Shown piece after piece: positions 57,345 through 64,000 of a DNA stretch of 64,000 bases. Below the pieces are notes generated by a model. That model did not search any database. It was not told the origin of the DNA and was given only the letters and a program-made list of their open reading frames with translations. Each line of letters begins with the position of its first letter. Positions within the stretch are counted from its first letter, which is position 1. Source of the stretch: Paragorgia papillata (taxonomy: Eukaryota; Cnidaria; Anthozoa; Scleralcyonacea; Coralliidae); contig JAWNZC010000338.1 of assembly GCA_035771165.1 (NCBI GenBank), positions 1,550,001 to 1,614,000 of the forward strand, in the 5' to 3' direction. Both the position numbers and the translations under genes were made by a program.

Positions 57345-58756
57345 ATATATATGGATAAACCGTGGATAAAAAAAGACAGCAACAGTTTATTTGATGTTAC
57401 CATGGGTAGCTATGACGGCGCTGAAGTATGCGAACTAGTAGGCCTTTTCATTCTAAACGACCTAGGGAAAAAGTTTGGCAACCAAAATATTGGCCTATAT
57501 AGAGACGACGGATTGGCAGTACTAAAAAATAAGACCGCACGATTGGCAGACAAAACAAGAAAAGATCTTCACAAAAGTTTCGAACAGTTTGGCTTAAAAA
57601 TCACGGCAGAAGCAAATTTAATTTCAGTAAACTTTTTAGACGTTACTTTCGACCTAAGCAATGGAAAATACAAACCTTTTCGAAAGCCCAATGACGATCC
57701 ATTATACATAAACAAGCAATCAAACCACCCACCAAGCATTTTAAGACAGCTACCTACATCAATCAACAAGCGCATTTCCCTCCTTTCGTCTGACGAGCAG
57801 GCATTCCATGAAACCGCACCAATTTACCAAGATGCATTAAGGCGCAGCAATTTCAACCATGAGCTAAACTACACACAAGAAACACCACAGCAAACACGCA
57901 GAAATAGACACCGCAATATCATCTGGTTTAACCCTCCATTTAACAAAAATGTCAAAACAAACATAGGACGCAATTTTCTTAGCCTTATTGACAAGCACTT
58001 TCCAACAGGACACAAGCTTCACAAACTTTTTAACAGAAACACAGTCAAGATTAGCTATAGTTGCATGAACAACGTCAAGTCCATTATCACGAAACATAAT
58101 TCACGCACAATCAGGAAAAGCAAGCCGCGAAGCATAGTTACAAGCAGTTGCAATTGCAGGATTAAGGACAATTGCCCCCTACGTGGACAATGCATGACAA
58201 ACAACATAGTATACAAGGCATCTATTTCCATAAGCAACACGAACATCACTAAGCAATACATTGGCATGACAGCAAGTACATTTAAAGAGCGATATCGTAA
58301 CCATACTAAATCTTTCCAGAATAAAAAGTATTCAAATGAGACGGAACTTTCGAAATACATTTGGAATCTAAAAGAAAAAACCCAAAGTTTCGACATAACC
58401 TGGTCTATACTAAAACACTCAATTTCCTACACGGGAGGATCAAAAAGATGCAATTTATGTTTGGACGAAAAACTTTTCATCATGAAGGCAGACAAACAAC
58501 TCTTACTAAACAAAAGATCAGAAATAGTTTCGACGTGTCGGCACAAAAATAGATTTCGGATCAATTACAACTTAAACAATCAAAGGAATGCGCGCAACGT
58601 TTCGACGCCCACACCCACGCTCCAAATGAATCCGCCGGACGTTTCGACGCCCACACCCACGCCCCAACTAACGCATTTAAGCAGCCCACTAACCGATATT
58701 TTTCAGTCGCCTGATGATCCCGTTTAGGGTGAAACCTCTGGTAGCGAAGACTTTAA
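57345..58756 (+). mobile_element. Penelope-like element with GIY-YIG endonuclease, 5'-truncated
   Basis: An open frame 57351-58727 ending at TAG. It begins inside the RT palm (ELVGLFILNDLGKKFG, then IGLYRDDGLAVLKN, catalytic YRDD). RT thumb region (FGLKITAEANLISVNFLDV) follows, then the linker with a Cys-rich motif (CNCRIKDNCPLRGQC). The GIY-YIG endonuclease (ITKQYIGMTASTFKERYRNH) and a CNLCLDEKL finger come next. A duplicated proline/threonine stretch (VSTPTPT) sits near the end. The N-terminal half of RT is missing, so the copy cannot be autonomous, although what remains is uninterrupted. The 3' end overlaps a hammerhead-like motif and then runs into (TA)n(TG)n. Confidence 0.92.
58707..58749 (+). 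ncRNA. Candidate type I hammerhead ribozyme at PLE 3' end
   Basis: Core words are in order: CTGATGA (58711-58717), stem II CCC/GGG around GTTTA, GAAAC (58731-58735), a 2-bp stem III closing on GTA (58741-58743), then GCGA, which pairs with TCGC at 58707 as stem I. The predicted cut is after 58743. The layout overlaps the pol stop codon. Short stem III is known for hammerheads in Penelope-like elements. Weak point: the closing pair of stem II is U-U rather than the usual G-C. Activity is inferred only. Confidence 0.45.
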
Positions 58757-58778
58757 GGTAAAACTATACTTTATACTT

Positions 58779-58867
<89 letters not shown>
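58779..58867 (+). repeat. (TA)n(TG)n microsatellite
   Basis: Dinucleotide tract, TA units followed by TG units, between the Penelope-like 3' end and the next MITE. Confidence 0.97.
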
Positions 58868-58869
<2 letters not shown>

Positions 58870-58871
58870 AC

Positions 58872-59197
58872 CACTGATCTCGAAATAAAACTGGATAGTG
58901 CAACCTATTGTCCACTGGTTCATAAAATGAAGCCAACTAAACAAAAGAAATCCGTAATTACTAAGGGACCAAACATGCTGAAAAATGTTTTTATGTCTTC
59001 TTAAAACGTCTTCTGTACCAAAAAAGACTATTGAACTATATTTTCTTTCAAAGATTCAGCATCTCATTCAACAAAATGTTTATATCGGTGCCAGAATACG
59101 CTAGAAAGACCATCACTTGGTCCCTTAGTAATGGGTGACTTCCGGCTTCATTTTGTAAACAATAGATGCTTAATCCAGTTTTATTTCGAGATCAGTG
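58872..59197. mobile_element. hAT-like MITE with 8-bp target duplication
   Basis: GTGTGGAC at 58864-58871 and 59198-59205. Ends CACTGATCTCGAAATAAAAC and GTTTTATTTCGAGATCAGTG, 326 bp. Inner partners ATTACTAAGGGACCA / TGGTCCCTTAGTAAT. It inserted at the edge of the (TG)n tract. Confidence 0.88.
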
Positions 59198-59449
59198 GTG
59201 TGGACGGACCATGCGCGGTGAAGATTGTGGGGCACTGGGAATAAAATGAAACAACAGACATGCATTGATTGGTGGGCGTCAATTGTTTAAAAATGAAAAC
59301 TGTAAAATGATGATAGCAAAATACACCGTCATTACTCCTGAAATATTTTAAACGTTTTTTCTTGACGAAAAAAGTGTTTTCCACTTTTGTGAGAAAAACC
59401 TGTAGTGAAAATATATTTAAATCTACATTTATCACACTGAAGAGAGCAA

Positions 59450-60235
59450 AACCTACAATGGAATCGCGAAAAGCGAACTTGAAGGGAGAGTGACGAGGAA
59501 AAAGCAAAACGATTGAGAAAACGAAGAGAGAGGTCGCGACCAAAACTGTAGAAGAGAGGGAATGTCAACTAGCTAAGAGAAGAGATGCTTACAGAAAGCG
59601 GGCAGAACAAAGTAGACGTAAGTAAACTCAGTATGAAAGAGAGAGAAGGCAGCGGGAACAGGGACGTAGCCAGGATTTTGGAAGGGGAGGAGCGAAACTT
59701 CTTTGGGGGTCTGGGGGCATGCTTCCCCGGAAAATTTTGAAATCTAGAGTATCTAAAATGGCATTTCCTGCATTTTGGGAGAAGATTTTACACAATTCTG
59801 AAAGTTTGAAAAGTCATAAAATACTAAGAAAAACAACCGTTGAGTTAAGTTACATGCGTGCGATACATACGGAGACTACCATTTCATATATTATTAGTCA
59901 CTAGCGTCAGAAGAGCGACTGAGATCCAGTCAATAACCGCTGGGTAAATCACCTGTGCACCTGAGTACGCGTGTTCAAAACAAAATTTCATCATGCAAAG
60001 GGGGGGAGCGACCGCTCCCACCGCTCCCCCTCTGGCTACGTCTCGCTGCAGGAAAGTGGTGAACACAGAGAGAGAAGGCTGCAGGGTTTAAGACAAAGGT
60101 CTGAGGAGCAAGCAGACTCGAAGTTCTGTCAAGAAACACGTCTGCACGCATTGAGGAAGAGACGCCTGACCAACGAAACCAGCGTCTTCAGGTACTCCGT
60201 GAAAACACAGCCTCACTAATTGAGGCAGAGATGCC
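59450..60235 (+). pseudogene. Arg/Glu-rich repeat-coding fragment, possibly Helitron-related
   Basis: Broken plus-strand frames read EVATKTVEERECQLAKRRDA and YRKRAEQSRRK, then, after an inserted element, RERRLQGLRQRSEEQ and IEEETPDQRNQRLQVLREN. The repeating pattern (E-T-x-E-Q-R-x-x-R-L) resembles the N-terminal repeats I associate with Helitron Rep-helicase proteins of invertebrates. No Rep or helicase motif was seen here. The assignment is tentative. Confidence 0.35.
59659..60048. mobile_element. Nonautonomous element with CAGGGACGTAGCCAGG ends
   Basis: Ends CAGGGACGTAGCCAGGATTT and CTCTGGCTACGTCTCGCTG, with G-run/C-run blocks inside. Flanks GCGGGAA and GCAGGAA look like an imperfect duplication. 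The interior AAAATGGCATTTCCTGCATT matches the element at 10955-11667, so they are relatives. Confidence 0.7.
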
Positions 60236-60304
60236 TGACCTCTTTTCTTATTATTCAGCGTAAGTTATAAACAAAGCAAAAAGGTTGTGAACTGCCGAGA
60301 ATTG

Positions 60305-60400
60305 GAAGAACGAAATCGAAATACTGACGTTTCGAGCAGAGCCCTTCATTAGAGTGTCGCGATGAAGGGCTCTGCTCGAAACGTCAGTATTTCGTTCTTC
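60305..60400. repeat. Inverted repeat carrying GAAACGTC hammerhead-like halves
   Basis: GACGTTTCGAGCAGAGCCCT at 60327 faces AGGGCTCTGCTCGAAACGTC ending at 60385. Outer GAAGAACGAAA / TTTCGTTCTTC also pair. Each arm read outward has ATGAAGGGCTCTGCTCGAAA and then CGTC, i.e. an (CT)GATGA...GAAAC...GTC order, with the CTGATGA box altered in both arms. Confidence 0.6.
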
Positions 60401-60404
60401 AAAT

Positions 60405-60950
60405 TCTTCAAATTAACATCTTCCACCTGCGTAATATAGGAAAAATAAGGGACTATCTATCTACGTCGGACATTGAAATTCTTGTCCACGCGTTTATTAC
60501 CTCTAAATTGGATAGTTGTAATTCTCTACTATATGGGCTGCCAAAATTCTTGATAGATCGATTACAAAACGTGCAAAACAGTGCAGCCCGCTTGGTAACA
60601 CGAAGTAGAAAATTTGATCACATCACTCCTGTTATGAAACATCTACATTGGCCTCCCGTCAGCCAACGTATTATCTACAAGATGCTTCTTATTACCTACA
60701 AGGCCCTAAATAATCTTGCACCATGTTACATTAGGGATATGCTAAAACCGCTTACATCAACACGCTAATATCTACGAAAGGACTTCTTTCGGTACCTCGA
60801 GTGAAATTAGTGAACTATGGTCAACGATCGTTTTCACATGCCGCCCCTAAACTGTGGAACGAACTTCCGGATGCAGTACGCCAATCTGAATCACTATCTA
60901 TTTTTAAAACTAAATTAAAGACATATTTATTTAAACAATTTTATGAGTAA
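60405..60950 (+). mobile_element. CR1/L2-type LINE 3' fragment
   Basis: Reads STSDIEILVHAFITSKLDSC, NSLLYGLPKFLIDRLQNVQN, AARLVTRSRKFDHITPVMK, LHWPPVSQRIIYKMLLITYK, a stop/frameshift near 60768, then YGQRSFSHAAPKLWNELPD and FKTKLKTYLFKQFYE and a stop. This is the RT C-terminal end of CR1/L2 elements. It is 5'-truncated right at the preceding inverted repeat. Confidence 0.85.
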
Positions 60951-61317
60951 TTGACTCTAGTTTTACCTTTTGTCAAATTCGACAGAGATCCACGACAATA
61001 ATGGGCCATAAAATCAACCCAAACGCTCCCATCGACACCAAACTCGGCCAGCACCATGTCAGATAGTTCCTTCAACTGACAGACTCCCAAAATTGCCCTG
61101 CTCTTCGCTCAACGTAGAAATAAAGCAAGGTTTTTTAAGCGACCTTCACAATTTTCGATGTGGCACAAGGCTTACATGGATCTGTGTGGACACCAACTGT
61201 TTCGGGCATGCGTAGTAAGCCCGCCTCCCGTTCAAATGTTTATACCTAGCCCTCCCGGGACAGCAAAAACTTGATCGCTCCAGGAGTCCCCATGCATGAA
61301 AGGGCGGTTTTGTCAAG

Positions 61318-64000
61318 GGCATTTGTCTTGCAGCGATCAGGTTTTTTAGTGCTCTTAAGGGAAGCGAAGGTGGACAAAGACAGATTACAAACGATAACCG
61401 CGCGCTATTGGATGAAAAGATAAAGATATTGAAGGATCTCGACGAAAAGGTATTGGAACAATGCGATGTGGAAAATATTGAAACTGAAATTGGGGAGTCT
61501 GAGGAAATAATCTCGCGCACATTGGACATTCAAAGGTACATTTCAGAGGGAATATGTATAGTAAACCGCTTGTGGAACCAAATATATCCAACGAGGAGAA
61601 TTTGGTTGAAACCAACCCAACATTACACGACAATCAATCAGCGACATTGAACAGTGTTCAAGAGCAATCGATGATCTCCGACCCAGCAAATCAGGCAACA
61701 ACACATATTAATTCATCGCCAGTGTCTAGTCAAGTTCGACCGAAACTTCCGAAGCTGGTTTTGTCCAAGTTTAAGGACAATGTGACAAAATGGACGACCT
61801 TTTGGGACTCCTACAAAACTGCTGTTCATGAAAACTCGGCGCTCACACCAATAGACAAGTTCAATTATTTGAATTCATTGTTGGAAGGAGTCGCAGCCAG
61901 ATCGATTCAAGGTTTATCTTTTACCGCAGCAAATTATGACTCTGCAGTGGAAATTTTACACGAACGATTCGGTAAGACCCAACAAATTATTACTTTTCAT
62001 ATGGATGAGCTGTTGAAATTATCTGCGTGTACAAGTGAACTTCACTTCGATATGTCTATGACAAGATAAGTGTACACACATGCACGAGGACTAGCGAGCT
62101 TGGGAGTCGCGTCTGAGCAGTATGGAAGCCTTCAGATACCAATTATTATGGATAAACTACCGCCACAGGAGAGGTCTGGCAGATTGACGAATTGTTGAAG
62201 ACGATTAAGTTAGAGGTTGAGGCCAGAGAAGCAAGTGAAACGAGCAAGATCAAAACAGCAAGCTGTCAACGAGGGAAAGAAATTATTCGAGGCAAGATAC
62301 ATCCACATCAATTAAGTTCCCTGTTCACAAAATCTACAAATGATTTCAAGTTGCGATGTGTTTACTGTGAAGGGGAACATTATTCAGCATCTTGTAAGAG
62401 TGTTGTCAATGCGAAAGACCGCAAGGACATGTTGCGAAAATCAGGACGTTGTTTTGTGTGTCTGAAGACCAACCACAAGTCGAAGGACTGCAATTCACCA
62501 AGGGCTTGTCGTCATTGCAACAACAAACATCACCAGTCAATATGTGAGCAAGGGCACGTAACGAAACCCCCTGGCCAAGATCCTCCCAAGGAACACATTG
62601 AAGTACAACGTGACGAGGTAACTACTGGATGTGTGAGTGTGAATAGTTGTAGCAAGAATAAGAGAACTGTTCTTCTTCAGACAGCACGAGCCATTGCCTG
62701 CAATGAAGCAAACACACGTTCTATACCAGTCGTCAGAGTATTGTTTGATAATGGGAGCCAGTGCTCATATATCACTGACGGTCTATAATCGAAATTGGGC
62801 CTGACACCTGTGAAGAAGGAAAACCTGAGATTAAACACCTTTGGGGAGTCAAGATATAAAACACAGAATTGCGAAGCTGTGAAGTTACAACTAAAGAAGC
62901 CTGGATGCAACAATTCTGTTAATACCACAGCTCTGAGTTTTCCAGTGATCTGCTCATTACTACCATGAAGAATCGATGTAAACTGCCCACATTTAGAAGG
63001 ATTGGAATTAGCTGATGATTGGAGCGATCAACATGCAAGGCTCGATTGATCTCCTAATCGGGTCTGACCACTACTGGGGTATTGTCCAGGGGGATATAAG
63101 ACGTGGAACAAATGGCCCAACCCAAGTTAGCAGTAGTCTCGGCTGGCTCTTGTCTGGCCCTGTTGATGAGTCAGTGGAAGATACAGGTACTCACTCGAAC
63201 TTGATTATTTCACGATCAACTGATACCTGTAGCATTACAGCTGACGACAACTTAGTGAAGACCATTGAAAAGTTCTGGGAAACTGAAGCAATTGGCATAA
63301 AAGAACCATCTGCTCAAGATGTTCCAGAGTCTTTTAACCCGAATGTCAGCTACACCAACAACCGATACGAAGTAAGCTTGCCATGGAAAGAAGAACGCCC
63401 TTCAGATCACTACAACCTGAGCTTCAATCGTTTAAAAATGTTACAACGAAGGCTGGTACAAGAACCAGAACTACTGAGGGAGTAGGACCAAATAATTAAG
63501 GATCAATTACAAGAAGGTACAGTATAATCGAGAGAGTTACTGAGCCTGGAATCAACCGATCACACAACGAAGATGTCCACTATATGCCTCACCATGGAGT
63601 TGTTCGCAAGGACAAACAAACCATGAAACTTCGGATTGTATGCTCAGCTAACCATGGCAAAGATGAATTGTCTATTAACGACTGCCTACAACCAGGTCCT
63701 AACTTCATCCCAAAGTTGTTCGATATGTTGGTGAAATTTAGATGGCATCCTGTAGCGCTTACATCAGATATCGAGAAGGCCTTTCTCATGATTGGTGTTC
63801 AGGAAGCCGACAGAGATATGCTGCGATTTCTTTGGTTTGAAGATCCCCCCAATTTGAACAGTGAAATCAGTCACTTCAGATTCACAAGATTAGTGTTTGG
63901 TCTACGCCCATCACCTGCAATTTTAGGATCAACAATTGCCCACCACTTGGATTTGCACAAGAACATTCACCCTGAACTAGTAAAGCAGATCGAAGACTCT
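61318..64000 (+). mobile_element. BEL/Pao element 2, runs off right edge
   Basis: Gag N-terminal coiled coil near 61400 (LLDEKIKILKDLDEKVLEQ) is followed by a frameshift and the gag domain (PKLPKLVLSKFKDNVTKW, LNSLLEGVAARSIQGL, ILHERFGKTQQII). Zinc knuckles lie at 62350-62560 (CVYCEGEHYSASC, CFVCLKTNHKSKDC, CRHCNNKHHQSIC). Protease near 62740 reads VLFDNGSQCSYIT (DNG instead of D-S/T-G). RT pieces run from 63600 to the edge (MKLRIVCSANHGKDELS, ALTSDIEKAFLMIGV, FTRLVFGLRPSP). Several stops and frameshifts make it inactive. The 5' LTR was not identified. It is clearly a different family from element 1. Confidence 0.9.

Overview
The window is animal nuclear DNA. It holds protein genes split by GT-AG introns, long AT-rich introns full of transposons, and many short inverted-repeat elements. 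The mix of BEL/Pao, Ty3/gypsy, Penelope-like, CR1-like and RTE-like retroelements, plus a lineage-restricted multi-pass membrane protein, suggests a cnidarian, most likely an anthozoan (coral or sea anemone). That assignment is inference, not proof.

Three host genes can be rebuilt exon by exon. (1) TAF9, a TFIID subunit, minus strand: three coding exons at 9392-9242, 3743-3607 and 1130-996; the C-terminal exon(s) lie at or beyond the left edge. (2) MED4, a Mediator subunit, plus strand: nine exons between 9470 and 33224, giving a complete 294-residue protein with consistent splice phases. TAF9 and MED4 are divergent, with 77 bp between their start codons, so one short interval probably serves as promoter for two parts of the Pol II initiation machinery. 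(3) A two-exon membrane protein, minus strand: exon 1 at 52904-52431 (signal peptide and ectodomain) and exon 2 at 39267-38182 (membrane segments and a Lys/Glu linker), separated by a 13-kb intron.

Nearly everything else is mobile or repetitive. TAF9 introns hold a tRNA-derived SINE pair, a LINE tail, a hAT transposase fossil and several foldback elements. MED4 introns hold two Ty3/gypsy elements (one with intact short LTRs and a 5-bp target duplication), a three-level nested insertion, a LINE fragment and very long microsatellites. The membrane-gene intron holds a BEL/Pao element with near-identical LTRs and a CTACC target duplication; its pol is split by a small hairpin element. From 53 to 64 kb come foldbacks, a truncated Penelope-like element with a candidate hammerhead ribozyme, a CR1-like LINE tail and a second BEL/Pao element running off the right edge.

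The most unusual signal is a class of hairpins at about 5.5, 16.9, 34.8, 39.8 and 44.7 kb. The arms differ between loci, but each is self-complementary and is interrupted at mirror-symmetric positions by the same-strand tetranucleotide CTCG. If folded, each facing pair of tokens would form a regular 2x2 internal loop.
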